This document shows, one piece after another, positions 1 through 10,404 of a stretch of DNA of 64,000 nt (position 1 is its first letter; each line of letters starts with the position of its first letter). The stretch comes from DATAEG01 sp963703085 (GTDB lineage: Bacteria; Actinomycetota; Actinomycetes; Mycobacteriales; Jatrophihabitantaceae), in NCBI GenBank assembly GCA_963703085.1, contig OY969789.1:1488001-1552000 (forward strand), given 5' to 3'. The notes below the pieces were generated by a model. The model ran no database searches. It worked only from the letters and a program-made list of their open reading frames with translations, and was not told the origin of the DNA. The position numbers were made by a program, and so were the translations under genes.

Positions 1-692
1 GCGGCGCGACGGGCCCGGGCGTCCTCGTCTCTGGCCAGCCGGCGGGCCCGTCCGACATGGCCTTGCGATGCCTGCGCCGCCCACCGCGCCATGTCCGGCG
101 CGATGCCCTCGACGCGCAGCACCTCGGCGATCGCCGCGGCCGACGGGGTCCGCAGAGCGATCGCCCGGCACCGGCTGCGGATGGTGACCGACACGTCGTC
201 CGGGTGGGTGGACGGCGCACAGAGCAGGAAGACGGTACGCCGCGGCGGTTCCTCGACGACCTTGAGCAAGGCGTTCGAGGCCGCCTCGGTGAGCCGGTCG
301 GCGTCCTCGATGATCATCGCCTGCCACGAGCCCACCATCGGACGCCGCGACGCCTCGCCGACCACCGCGCGCATCTCCGCAACCGAGATGGAAAGGCCCT
401 CCGGCACGACGGTGTGCACGTCCGGATGCCGGCCGCCCAGCACCGCCCGGCAGCCGGAGCACTCACCGCACCCCGGGCCCTCCATGGTGGGCTCGGTGCA
501 CTCCAGCGCAGCGGCGAACGCACGGGCCGCGACCGACCGTCCGGACCCGGGTGGACCGGTGAACAGCCAGGCATGCGTCATCGACCCGGTCGCCGCCTGA
601 GCACCGCCGGCGATCTCCGCGGCCGCGCCGGCCGCGGCCCGCAGCACGTCCACCGTTTGGCCCTGCCCTACTAGGGCATCCCATACCGTCAT
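1..692 (-). CDS. holB: DNA polymerase III subunit delta' (partial, C-terminus off the left edge)
   Basis: Clamp-loader subunit delta', part of the complex that loads the sliding clamp during replication. The reading frame is open from an ATG at 692 to the window edge, about 230 codons. It begins MTVWDALVGQ and has a P-loop-like GPPGSGRS at residues 46-53, with Arg where an active ATPase has Lys, as expected for the non-hydrolysing delta' subunit. A four-cysteine zinc module follows (one Cys, then GCGECSGC), and later come LKVVEEPP and a sensor-like SRCRAI. The start overlaps the stop of the upstream MFS-thymidylate kinase gene by 4 bp (ATGA), so the two are probably co-translated. The tmk-holB pairing is common in bacteria. 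The C-terminal collar domain lies outside the window. Confidence 0.93.
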   Translation of the reverse strand, partial: MTVWDALVGQGQTVDVLRAAAGAAAEIAGGAQAATGSMTHAWLFTGPPGSGRSVAARAFAAALECTEPTMEGPGCGECSGCRAVLGGRHPDVHTVVPEGLSISVAEMRAVVGEASRRPMVGSWQAMIIEDADRLTEAASNALLKVVEEPPRRTVFLLCAPSTHPDDVSVTIRSRCRAIALRTPSAAAIAEVLRVEGIAPDMARWAAQASQGHVGRARRLARDEDARARRA

Positions 693-2857
693 GTCGGCCG
701 GCACCGCCGACCGACGAGCAGCCGGTCCACCGCCGCTCTGATGTGCGCCGCCAGCTCGTCCGGCGGCAGCCGGGCGTCCACCATCAGGTAGCGCCGTGGG
801 TCGGACTCGGCATAACCACGGAACGCCTGCCGGACCCGCTCGTGGAACTCCACCGACTCGCGCTCCAGACGATCGTGCGCGCCGCGGTCGCCGACCCGGG
901 CCAGCCCGTCCACGGCGGGGATGTCGAGCACGACGGTGAGGTCAGCCACGATGCCCGCGGTCGCCCACCGCGAGACCCGGCGCACGTCGTCGACGGTGAG
1001 CGATCGCCCGGCGCCTTGATAGGCGGCAGAAGAGTCCACGAAGCGATCGGTCAACACGATGTGGCCGCGATCGAGCGCCGGCCGGATGACGGTAGCCACA
1101 TGGTGGGCCCGGTCGGCGGCGAAGAGCAGTGCCTCGGCTCGATCGTCGATGTGCTCGTCCTGCTCGAGCAGCAGCTGCCGGATCCGGCTGCCGATTGCCG
1201 TGGCACCCGGTTCGAAGGTGGTGGTCACCTCCCTCCCGTCAGCGCGAAGAGCGCGGGCCAGCAGCTCGATCTGGGTGGACTTCCCAGCACCCTCACCACC
1301 CTCGAACGCGATGAGTACTCCGCCGGTGTGCAACCGGCGTCGCGCCGAGGTGTCGCCGCGCAGACCCGTCATCAGATCGGCGACGACCGGCACTCCGGCA
1401 CGATCGTCCATCAGCCGGAAGGAGACCAACCCGGCGACCATGGCAAGGATGCCGCCGGCCAGCAGCACGAAGCGGGTGCCGTCGACGACGACGTGCGCGC
1501 CGAACAGATCCAGGCTGGACTGGCCGATGCGCCCGACGATGAATGGCACCAGCGCGAGGCTCAGGATGAGTACGACCCGTACCAATGACTGGATGAACGC
1601 GAACACCCGGCCGCGCATCTCATCGCCGACCTCGGTGCCGAGCAGGGTGACGCCGGACAGGAAGGCCAGGCCGGCACCGAAGCCGACACCGATCACGATC
1701 ACCACCGCGATCGAGATCTGCGGAGACACTCCTACGAGGGCCAGGCAGAGCCCGGCAAAGACGATCGCAACACCGAAGACCCGCCGCCGGGACACCTCAC
1801 GGGCCACCCGTGGTCCGAGCGCCATTCCAGCGCCGAGCCCGACGAACACGGCACCGAACACCACGCCGTACGCGGCGTTGCCCCCACCGAGGCTGGTCAC
1901 GTAGGTCTTCCCGGATCCGATCACCGCGCCGCCGGCCGCGAACGCGCCGAGGATGCCGACGATGACGCCGCGCAGCAACCGCGACGAACGCAGGAACTGG
2001 ACGCCCTCGGTGAACAGGCCGCCCAGGCCGGGCGTGGCCGACCCGTCCGCCCGTTGCTCCTGGTGGCGCCCGCTGATCTCCCGGATCGACCAGACCAGGA
2101 CGGCGGCCACGACGAACGTCGCCGCGTTGAAGTAGAGCGACATGCTGACCTGATTCGAGTGGAACCACTCGAAGTGGTGGGCCAGCCGCTTCGACAGAAT
2201 CGCCAGTAACGAGAACAGGATCGCCGCGGAAACCGGGGTGAGGCCGTACGTGGTCACCAGGCCGAGCTGGTTCGCCGCCTCGACCTGGTCCTTGCGCACC
2301 AGATTCGGAACGGCCGCATCCTTGGCCGGGTTCCAGAACAGGCTGACGCACTCGACGAGGAAGCTCGCCACGTACAACACCATCAGCTTCTCGTGGTTGG
2401 TGATGTCGAAGTTCATCGCGATCGGGATCGAGACGAAGAGCACGAAGCGCAACGCGTCGGAAAGCACCATCGTGGCGCGCCGGTCGAACCGGTCGGCGAA
2501 AAGTCCGGCCAGCGGCCCGAGCAGGATGCTGGGCAGCAGCCGGACCACCAGCACGAGTCCCAGCGCGTAGTTCTGCCCCTGGTACGTATCGGCGAGGCTG
2601 GTCGCCAGCGCGGTCGTAGCGAGCAGGCCCAACCAGTCGCCGAGGCTGGACAGCGCCGTGGTGTACCAGATGCGGCGGAACGGGCGGACCCGCAGCACCG
2701 ACCGCACTGCCTGCATCGAATTGCCGGTCGACGACTCGGCGCTGACCGGCACCGAACGCTCGGCGGCTTCCGCCGCGGCGCTCTCGTCCGGTGCGGCAGG
2801 CTTCGTCCGGTGCGGCAGCCGCGGCGCTCTCGTCCGGTGCGGCACCGGACGGCACAT
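689..2857 (-). CDS. tmk: MFS transporter-thymidylate kinase fusion
   Basis: The C-terminal 211 residues (from about 512) are dTMP kinase: P-loop GGEGAGKS at 520-527, a TTFEPGATAIG segment, DRFVDSSAAYQGAGR and a helical lid. It makes dTDP for DNA synthesis. The first roughly 480 residues are a major-facilitator module with 10-12 hydrophobic segments (for example ALGLVLVVRLLPSILLGPLA and LFADRFDRR). Such fusions are known in several actinomycetes; no transported substrate is established. The start is uncertain. The chosen ATG opens a leader that is out of phase with a 25-bp direct repeat, and the frame upstream, open from a GTG at 2903, reads a continuous APDESAAA repeat up to a likely one-base insertion near 2798. 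A safe internal start is the Met of MQAVRSVLRVRPF. The stop overlaps holB. Confidence 0.88.
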   Translation of the reverse strand: MCRPVPHRTRAPRLPHRTKPAAPDESAAAEAAERSVPVSAESSTGNSMQAVRSVLRVRPFRRIWYTTALSSLGDWLGLLATTALATSLADTYQGQNYALGLVLVVRLLPSILLGPLAGLFADRFDRRATMVLSDALRFVLFVSIPIAMNFDITNHEKLMVLYVASFLVECVSLFWNPAKDAAVPNLVRKDQVEAANQLGLVTTYGLTPVSAAILFSLLAILSKRLAHHFEWFHSNQVSMSLYFNAATFVVAAVLVWSIREISGRHQEQRADGSATPGLGGLFTEGVQFLRSSRLLRGVIVGILGAFAAGGAVIGSGKTYVTSLGGGNAAYGVVFGAVFVGLGAGMALGPRVAREVSRRRVFGVAIVFAGLCLALVGVSPQISIAVVIVIGVGFGAGLAFLSGVTLLGTEVGDEMRGRVFAFIQSLVRVVLILSLALVPFIVGRIGQSSLDLFGAHVVVDGTRFVLLAGGILAMVAGLVSFRLMDDRAGVPVVADLMTGLRGDTSARRRLHTGGVLIAFEGGEGAGKSTQIELLARALRADGREVTTTFEPGATAIGSRIRQLLLEQDEHIDDRAEALLFAADRAHHVATVIRPALDRGHIVLTDRFVDSSAAYQGAGRSLTVDDVRRVSRWATAGIVADLTVVLDIPAVDGLARVGDRGAHDRLERESVEFHERVRQAFRGYAESDPRRYLMVDARLPPDELAAHIRAAVDRLLVGRRCRPT
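2773..2843. repeat. Two 25-bp direct repeats in the N-terminal leader of MFS-tmk
   Basis: A perfect 25-bp repeat occurs at 2773-2797 and 2819-2843, with a shorter 16-bp copy at 2801-2816. The long copies are 46 bp apart, one base more than a multiple of three, so on the minus strand they are read in different frames. Removing the base near 2798 would put all copies in one Ala-Pro-Asp-Glu-rich frame. Confidence 0.8.
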
Positions 2858-2926
2858 CGATGGCGATCGCTACTCCCAGGGGTCTACGGGGTCTGGACGA
2901 CACCCTACTTGCGACCAGAGACCCGA

Positions 2927-3427
2927 TTATCCCGCTGAACGGGGAGCCTGAACGGCGCTGAGCACCACTTGCAACGACCTGGCCAAATTGCGCCGTCCCG
3001 CCTCCGGAAGGGCGCCGAGCAACTCGTTCTCGACGCCGAGCAACTGGGTGAGGGCGGCGTCCACCCGGGTGCGTCCGGTCGCGCTGAGCCGGATCCGACT
3101 GACCCGGCCGTCCGCCGGATCGACCGCCCGGCGCACCAGGCGGCGCTGCACCAGCCCGGTGACCCGGTTCGTCATCGTCCCCGTGGTGACGTGGGTCTCG
3201 GCAGCCAATTGGCCCGCGGTCAGCTCGTACGGCGCACCGGACCGACGCAGCGCCGCCAACACGTCGAACTCGTGCAGCGCAAGGCGGTGCGCAGCGAATA
3301 CCCGGCGCCGCCGGGCGGCCAGCTCGGCGGCCAGCCGGTCGACACGGCTGAGAACCGCCAGCGCGCTGACATCGAGGTCGGGCCGCTCCCGCTGCCAGGC
3401 AGCGACGATGCCATCTACCTCGTCCAT
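2927..3427 (-). CDS. MarR family transcriptional regulator
   Basis: A 166-residue winged-helix regulator. The recognition region is visible as LTAGQLAAETHVTTGTMTNRVTGLVQRRLVRR, followed by a DPADGR wing and the RLSATGR turn characteristic of MarR proteins. It is divergent from a trans-aconitate methyltransferase. The 63-bp gap holds a near-perfect inverted repeat that overlaps the probable promoters of both genes, so it most likely represses itself and its neighbour. The ATG lies 6 nt after TATGGT, suggesting a leaderless message. The ligand cannot be read from the sequence; aconitate-like acids or electrophiles are possible given the neighbour. Confidence 0.88.
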   Translation of the reverse strand: MDEVDGIVAAWQRERPDLDVSALAVLSRVDRLAAELAARRRRVFAAHRLALHEFDVLAALRRSGAPYELTAGQLAAETHVTTGTMTNRVTGLVQRRLVRRAVDPADGRVSRIRLSATGRTRVDAALTQLLGVENELLGALPEAGRRNLARSLQVVLSAVQAPRSAG

Positions 3428-3433
3428 GCCGCG

Positions 3434-3439
3434 ACCATA
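3434..3439 (-). promoter_or_regulatory. Probable -10 of marR (leaderless)
   Basis: TATGGT on the minus strand ends 6 nt before the ATG at 3427 and matches the actinobacterial TANNNT -10 pattern. Transcription would begin at or next to the start codon. Confidence 0.45.
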
Positions 3440-3447
3440 CCTGCTAC

Positions 3448-3480
3448 CTTGACATCAAGCTATATTATCTTGATGTCGAG
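3448..3480. promoter_or_regulatory. MarR operator: 12-bp inverted repeat
   Basis: The arms CTTGACATCAAG (3448-3459) and CTTGATGTCGAG (3469-3480) are inverted copies matching at 11 of 12 positions, separated by the AT-rich CTATATTAT. The spacer contains TATATT (3461-3466), a candidate -10 for the rightward gene. The placement between divergent marR and the methyltransferase gene, over both promoters, is classic for an autoregulated MarR site. Confidence 0.75.
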
Positions 3481-3490
3481 AGGATTCGTG

Positions 3491-4291
3491 ATGGATTGGG
3501 ACCCCGGTCAGTACCTGCGATTTGCCGACGAGAGAGGCCAACCGTTCCTCGACCTCGTCTCCCGGATCGGGGCGGACCGACCGCGGCGCGTCGTCGATGC
3601 CGGCTGCGGTAGCGGTGAGTTGACCGCCCTGCTCGCCGCTCGCTGGCCGACCGCCGACGTGCACGGTTTCGACTCTTCGCGGGAAATGATCGAGCGAGCC
3701 CGGTCGCACACCACCGAGCGGCTCACCTTCGACACTGCGGACGTCCGCGCCTGGCAGCCGGACGATGCGGTCGACGTGCTGGTCAGCAATGCGGTCATGC
3801 AGTGGGTGCCGGATCACCTGGTGCTGCTCGGCGAGTGGGCCGACCGGTTGCCGCCGGGCGCGTGGTTCGGTTGGCAGGTCCCGGGCAACTTCGACGCGCC
3901 TTCGCACGTGCTGATGCGCGAGATCGCTGATTCTCCCCGGTGGCGCAAGCAGTTGCGCGGCGTACTCCGAGGGGCCGACTCGGTCGCCGCGCCAGAGCAG
4001 TACGCGGCTGTGTTGCTCGACCGCGGCTGGCAGACCACCGCGTGGGAGACCACGTATCTCCAGCTGTTGCCCGGCCCGGACCCGGTGCTGGAGTGGGTAC
4101 GGGGCACCGGCCTGCGCCCGGTGCTCGCCGCCTTGTCCGAGCCGGACACCGCCGAATTCACCAGCACCTACGCGGCCGCACTGCGGGAGGCTTATCCGCC
4201 CGGCCCGCACGGCACCCTCTTCCCGTTCCGCCGGTTGTTCTGCGTCGGGCACAAAGTTGCCCGGCAGACCGCAGTGGACGCCCCGTCGTGA
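3491..4291 (+). CDS. tam: trans-Aconitate 2-methyltransferase
   Basis: A class I SAM-dependent methyltransferase of 266 residues, expected to methylate trans-aconitate, a spontaneous and inhibitory isomer of cis-aconitate. It opens MDWDPGQYLRFADERGQPF, the usual Tam N-terminus. The SAM motif VVDAGCGSGE lies at about residues 34-43, then VHGFDSSREMI and DVLVSNAVMQWVPDH, and the C-terminus has the PHGTLFPFRRLF element typical of Tam. The ATG was chosen because GAGAGG sits 7 nt upstream and it lies just outside the MarR operator; the frame is open further upstream but antisense to marR. The stop overlaps the next gene (GTGA). Confidence 0.88.
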   Translation: MDWDPGQYLRFADERGQPFLDLVSRIGADRPRRVVDAGCGSGELTALLAARWPTADVHGFDSSREMIERARSHTTERLTFDTADVRAWQPDDAVDVLVSNAVMQWVPDHLVLLGEWADRLPPGAWFGWQVPGNFDAPSHVLMREIADSPRWRKQLRGVLRGADSVAAPEQYAAVLLDRGWQTTAWETTYLQLLPGPDPVLEWVRGTGLRPVLAALSEPDTAEFTSTYAAALREAYPPGPHGTLFPFRRLFCVGHKVARQTAVDAPS

Positions 4292-4650
4292 TCGGCGGCA
4301 TCGATCACGTGCAGGTCGCCATCCCGCGTGGTGGCGAGGAGCTCGCGCGGGAGTTCTACGGCGGGTTGCTCGGGATGACCGAAGTCCCGAAGCCACCTGC
4401 GCTGGCCACCCGGGGTGGATGCTGGTTCAGCTCCGGCAGCGCGATGCTGCACCTCGGCGTCGAGCACCCGTTTCGCCCGGCGGCCAAGGCGCATCCGGCT
4501 TTCCTGGAGTCCGACCTGGACGGGTTGGCGCGCTCACTCAGTCAGGCCGGCTACGAACTCACCCGCTCGGACGGCGAGCTCCCGGGCGTGCGCCGCTTCC
4601 ACACGAGCGACCCGTTCGGAAACCGGATCGAGTTCCAGCAGCGCGCCTGA
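4288..4650 (+). CDS. VOC family (glyoxalase-like) protein
   Basis: A 120-residue single-domain vicinal-oxygen-chelate protein. It starts with GTG overlapping the methyltransferase stop by 4 bp, indicating translational coupling. Visible elements are IDHVQVAIPRG, EFYGGLLGMTEV, a central MLHLGVEHPF, and the terminal FHTSDPFGNRIEF in which the Glu of RIEF is the usual metal ligand. The length equals one VOC module, so it should dimerise. The family includes glyoxalases, fosfomycin-type resistance enzymes and dioxygenases, and the substrate is not deducible. It shares the MarR-controlled unit with tam. Confidence 0.8.
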   Translation: MIGGIDHVQVAIPRGGEELAREFYGGLLGMTEVPKPPALATRGGCWFSSGSAMLHLGVEHPFRPAAKAHPAFLESDLDGLARSLSQAGYELTRSDGELPGVRRFHTSDPFGNRIEFQQRA

Positions 4651-4669
4651 CGCGGTGCGCTGAGCGTCC

Positions 4670-4692
4670 TGCGCCAGTTACGCCCTGGCGCA
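4670..4692. terminator. Candidate bidirectional terminator hairpin
   Basis: TGCGCCAG and CTGGCGCA form a perfect 8-bp stem with a 7-nt loop. It lies between the end of the rightward VOC gene and the end of the leftward small-gene pair. There is no clear T-tract, so confidence is moderate. Confidence 0.5.
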
Positions 4693-4746
4693 CCAGGTGC
4701 AGCACCGCCGCTCAGCTGCCGTTCGCGCCGGCCCGGGACGTCCGGT

Positions 4747-4908
4747 CTACGACGCCTCTCGCGCAGTGCGCTCATCCGCAGCGCGCGGCGACCGGGCGTG
4801 GGCGATCTTGACGATGATCGGGTCGACCTTGTCCTCGCCACCGGAGATCTTGATCAGCAACCGGGCCGATTCGATCTGTTCGCGGTTCACCCGCACTGTT
4901 CGCGTCAT
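4747..4908 (-). CDS. Small protein of unknown function (53 aa), coupled to the membrane protein upstream
   Basis: The ATG at 4908 overlaps the stop of the upstream gene as ATGA, and the frame runs 53 residues to TAG. The product begins MTRTVRVNREQIESARLLI, continues KISGGEDKVDPIIVKIAHA and ends in a charged tail. The composition is that of a folded soluble small protein (alternating charged and aliphatic residues, a Gly-Gly-Glu-Asp turn), unlike the Arg/Pro-rich antisense frames around it. I do not recognise the family. Its job is presumably linked to the membrane-anchored partner with which it is translationally coupled. Confidence 0.6.
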   Translation of the reverse strand: MTRTVRVNREQIESARLLIKISGGEDKVDPIIVKIAHARSPRAADERTAREAS

Positions 4909-5324
4909 CGGTCCTCCCCTCGGTCGGCTGACTCGCTGTAGTCATCATCCGCCACGACGTCCACCACGTCCACCGACTCCGGCACCGGACGGCCCGCGGA
5001 CGGCAGGGCCAGCTCCTGGCGGGACCGGTCAGACAGACCCGCGATACTGGCCACCCGCAACAGCTCCTGGGCAATGCGCCGGTCGTCGGACTGGGCCAAG
5101 TCGCTGGTCAGCAGTGCGTCAATCAGCGCCCGGCCCATGGTCCGCGACCGCTCGGACTCGCAGGTCAGCAGCTCGATCGCCTCGGAGAACCGCCGCCCCC
5201 ACTCGTCCCGCTGGCTCTGCATGACCGCCTGCCGCTCCGGCCGCGAGCCATGCCGGGCGCCGACGTAGGCCAGGCCCGCGCCGATCAGGGATACACCGGC
5301 AGCAACCCACTCGACACCGCTCAT
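4905..5324 (-). CDS. Membrane-anchored helical protein of unknown function
   Basis: 139 residues. An N-terminal hydrophobic segment at about residues 4-24 (VEWVAAGVSLIGAGLAYVGA) is followed by a charged, predicted-helical region with RDEWGRRFSEAIELL, SERSRTMGRALIDALL and DDRRIAQELLRVA, then an acidic tail. With one membrane segment and no signal peptidase motif, it is probably anchored with the helical part in the cytoplasm. The stop overlaps the 53-residue gene by 4 bp, so the two form a coupled pair. No catalytic motif is visible and I do not recognise the family. Antisense frames here are also open, but this frame has the more protein-like composition. Confidence 0.7.
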   Translation of the reverse strand: MSGVEWVAAGVSLIGAGLAYVGARHGSRPERQAVMQSQRDEWGRRFSEAIELLTCESERSRTMGRALIDALLTSDLAQSDDRRIAQELLRVASIAGLSDRSRQELALPSAGRPVPESVDVVDVVADDDYSESADRGEDR

Positions 5325-5347
5325 GGGAGGAGATTGTGCCGCTCGCC

Positions 5348-6304
5348 TCAGCGGTTGGCATACCGCCCGACGAAGTCGCTCAGCGGTGCGGCCATCGCGT
5401 TGCCGCCGTGCCCGCTGTCGACCAGGTGCAGTTCCGCCTCAGGCCATTCCTGCTTGAGCAGCCATGGGACGTCGGACGGGCCGCCGAGGTCGTGCTTGCC
5501 ATGCACCATGATTCCCGGGATGCCGGTCAACCGGTGCGCGTCGCGCAGGATCTGCTGATCGTCCAGCCATGCGGCGTGCGAGAAGTAGTGCGCGCACATG
5601 CGGGCAAAGGTCATCCGGAAGAGCGGATCCTGGTAGGGCGGCGAAGGCGTCCAGTTCGGATCCAGTGAGTTGACCGCGTCCTCCCAGTCGACCCAGCGCT
5701 GCGCGGCGGCGGCCATCACCGCGGGATCTCCGGACTCGTTGAGCAGCCGGTTGTACGCGGCGACCAGGTCACCGTCGCGCTCCGCCTCCGGTACCCCGTC
5801 CCGGTAGCGGCGCCACTGCTCGGGAAAGTACCGGCCGACCTCGTGATACAGCCAGTGCACGTCGCTGGCCCGGGTCATCGTCACCGCCGCAAGGACCAGT
5901 TCACTGACCCGCTGCGGGTAGGTCTCGGCGTAGACCAGCGCGAGGGTCACTCCCCAGGAACCGCCGAACACCTGCCAGCGCTCGATGCCCTTCTCCTCGC
6001 GCAGCCGTTCCAGATCGGCGATCAGCTCGTGGGTGGTGTTCGTCGACAGATCGGTGGCCGGATCGGCCGCCGACGGCAGGCTCCGGCCGCAGTTGCGCTG
6101 GTCGAAGATGATCGCCCGGTACTTGTCGGGATGGCCGAACCAGCGCCGCGCCCCGGGCGTGCTCCCGCTGCCAGGTCCGCCGTGCAGATAGACCGCAGGC
6201 TTCCCGGCCGGGTTCCCTACTTCCTCCCAGTAGATCTGGTGCCCGCCGCCCACGTCGAGCAGGCCGGAGGCATACGGTTCGGGCGGCGGCGGCAGGGCGG
6301 TCAC
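5348..6304 (-). CDS. pip: Proline iminopeptidase (alpha/beta-hydrolase, S33 family)
   Basis: 318 residues. It removes N-terminal proline from peptides in the cytoplasm. The oxyanion-hole motif HGGPG is at 41-45, the DQRNCGRS segment follows, and the nucleophile elbow GGSWG puts the catalytic Ser at 116. A terminal VDSGHGG supplies the catalytic His. Length and the DLERLREEKGIERWQVFGG region fit prolyl aminopeptidase. The GTG start has GAGGAG just upstream. It is divergent from a MarR regulator, with a palindrome between their -10 elements, so it is probably the regulator's target. Confidence 0.92.
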   Translation of the reverse strand: MTALPPPPEPYASGLLDVGGGHQIYWEEVGNPAGKPAVYLHGGPGSGSTPGARRWFGHPDKYRAIIFDQRNCGRSLPSAADPATDLSTNTTHELIADLERLREEKGIERWQVFGGSWGVTLALVYAETYPQRVSELVLAAVTMTRASDVHWLYHEVGRYFPEQWRRYRDGVPEAERDGDLVAAYNRLLNESGDPAVMAAAAQRWVDWEDAVNSLDPNWTPSPPYQDPLFRMTFARMCAHYFSHAAWLDDQQILRDAHRLTGIPGIMVHGKHDLGGPSDVPWLLKQEWPEAELHLVDSGHGGNAMAAPLSDFVGRYANR

Positions 6305-6331
6305 GGCTCTCCTCGAGATGGGCTTTCGGCG

Positions 6332-6355
6332 AGATTACAACAGCGCTGTTACATT
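6332..6355. promoter_or_regulatory. Divergent promoter/operator of pip and marR
   Basis: The perfect palindrome AACAGCGCTGTT (6339-6350) lies directly between TAATCT on the minus strand (6332-6337, for pip) and TACATT on the plus strand (6350-6355, for marR). TACATT ends 7 nt before the marR ATG, so that message is probably leaderless. A bound dimer would block both promoters. Confidence 0.65.
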
Positions 6356-6362
6356 ACCGACC

Positions 6363-6824
6363 ATGGCAAATTCGGACCTCATCGGCACCCAGCTCCGGCA
6401 GCTGTTGGATCTCGTCGACGCAGGAATCGCGGCCGCCTACGAACAGCTCGGGCTGCCGGACTTCCGGCCCAGGTACAACCCGATCCTGCGGCTGGTGGAC
6501 CGTTGCGGCCCGCAATCAATCAGTGCGCTCGCCGCGGCCACGGGCGTCACCCACTCGGCGGCCAGCCAGACGGTGGCCCAAGCGGCGCGCGACGGCCTCG
6601 TCGAGCTGACTCCGGGCGGCTGCGACGCACGCCAGCGGATCGTCGCTCTCACCGCGAAGGCGAGCAGATTGATGCCCACCCTGGACCGCGAGTGGGCGGC
6701 CACCAGCGCAGCTGCGCAGGAGTGGCAGGCCGAACTCGACTATCCCTTGTCAGACCTGCTGACGGCAGCCATCGACTCGTTGCTGCAGCGGCCGTTCGCC
6801 GAGCGGATCAGTACGCACCTCTGA
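6363..6824 (+). CDS. MarR family transcriptional regulator
   Basis: 153 residues. A winged helix is visible in PQSISALAAATGVTHSAASQTVAQAARDGLVEL, followed by an RQRIVALTAKA strand. The ATG (MANSDLIGTQL) was chosen over an in-frame upstream ATG at 6318 because it lies 7 nt after a TACATT -10 and beyond the palindromic operator, which the longer form would encode. It ends 15 bp from the convergent topA stop. It probably controls itself and the divergent proline iminopeptidase; the inducer is unknown. Confidence 0.85.
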   Translation: MANSDLIGTQLRQLLDLVDAGIAAAYEQLGLPDFRPRYNPILRLVDRCGPQSISALAAATGVTHSAASQTVAQAARDGLVELTPGGCDARQRIVALTAKASRLMPTLDREWAATSAAAQEWQAELDYPLSDLLTAAIDSLLQRPFAERISTHL

Positions 6825-6839
6825 GCAACCGTTCGCGGG

Positions 6840-9653
<2,814 letters not shown>

Positions 9654-9812
9654 AGCTACTCCTGTCTGATGAACTCCCCGCCCCGTTCGCCTGGACAGCG
9701 ATTGGTCCGCGGCGCGGAACCGTACCCCACGTTAGCGACCAGCCGGCGTGGGCCTTGCTGATTTCGCTCTCGCGACGGTGTCGGCGCCGGCGGCCGGCGT
9801 CGCCTGCGTTGC

Positions 9813-10376
9813 TCAGAACGGCCATGCCAGCCCGGCCGCCACCGGCCGGTCGCCGACCAGCTCGGCGAGCCGGCGCACCCGGCGTTGGCCGACTACCCGC
9901 CACCCGGGCCTCGGCCGGGTGACACTGATCGCGGCGAGGCCGAACGCCGCGAGCTGCGCACCGGCGCGACGGTGCAGCACCGAATCCGGATCGCGGGTGC
10001 CGAGCAGAAATCCACCGTGCTCGTCCGGCCCACCGGCTGCGATCGTCCATAGTCGCAAGCCGCCGGAGCTCAACGCCAGATCGTCCGGTGCGGCCAATCC
10101 GGCGCCGCGGGTCCATCGCCTTGCGGCCGGCAGCAGATCGTCCCGGAATTCGGTGCGCACGACCCGCTGCTCGCCCTCGGCGTCGGCAACCTCGCCGGAC
10201 AGCCCACGCAGCTCGAACTCGGCACACAGCGCCGCCCCGCGCCAGCCGGGCTCGATCAGCACCGAGAGCCGGGCCCGGCCGGCGGCGCGGACCCATTGCG
10301 CACCGGCGAGCAGCAGTCCGTCGAGATCGGCCCGGTCCGGCGGTATTGACTCGGCGCCGAAGAGGGAGAACTGCAC
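9813..10376 (-). CDS. Conserved actinobacterial protein next to topA (Rv3647c-like)
   Basis: 187 residues, starting MQFSLFGAESIPPDRADLDGLL. It lies upstream of topA and downstream of the pyrophosphatase on the same strand. It has no membrane segment and no recognised catalytic motif. The sequence is rich in Arg pairs and beta-prone stretches (ARLSVLIEPG, LRLWTIAAGG). From memory, Mycobacterium has a similar protein in the same place, Rv3647c, of unknown function. The 159-bp gap to topA holds the topA Shine-Dalgarno and no other gene that I can see. Confidence 0.75.
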   Translation of the reverse strand: MQFSLFGAESIPPDRADLDGLLLAGAQWVRAAGRARLSVLIEPGWRGAALCAEFELRGLSGEVADAEGEQRVVRTEFRDDLLPAARRWTRGAGLAAPDDLALSSGGLRLWTIAAGGPDEHGGFLLGTRDPDSVLHRRAGAQLAAFGLAAISVTRPRPGWRVVGQRRVRRLAELVGDRPVAAGLAWPF

Positions 10377-10404
10377 GCCGCACAGACTCCCAGATGACTG
10401 CGTG

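Noticed and set aside
2969..3490. Longer N-terminus for the trans-aconitate methyltransferase
   Set aside because: The upstream part is antisense to the marR gene and crosses its operator; a Shine-Dalgarno supports ATG 3491.
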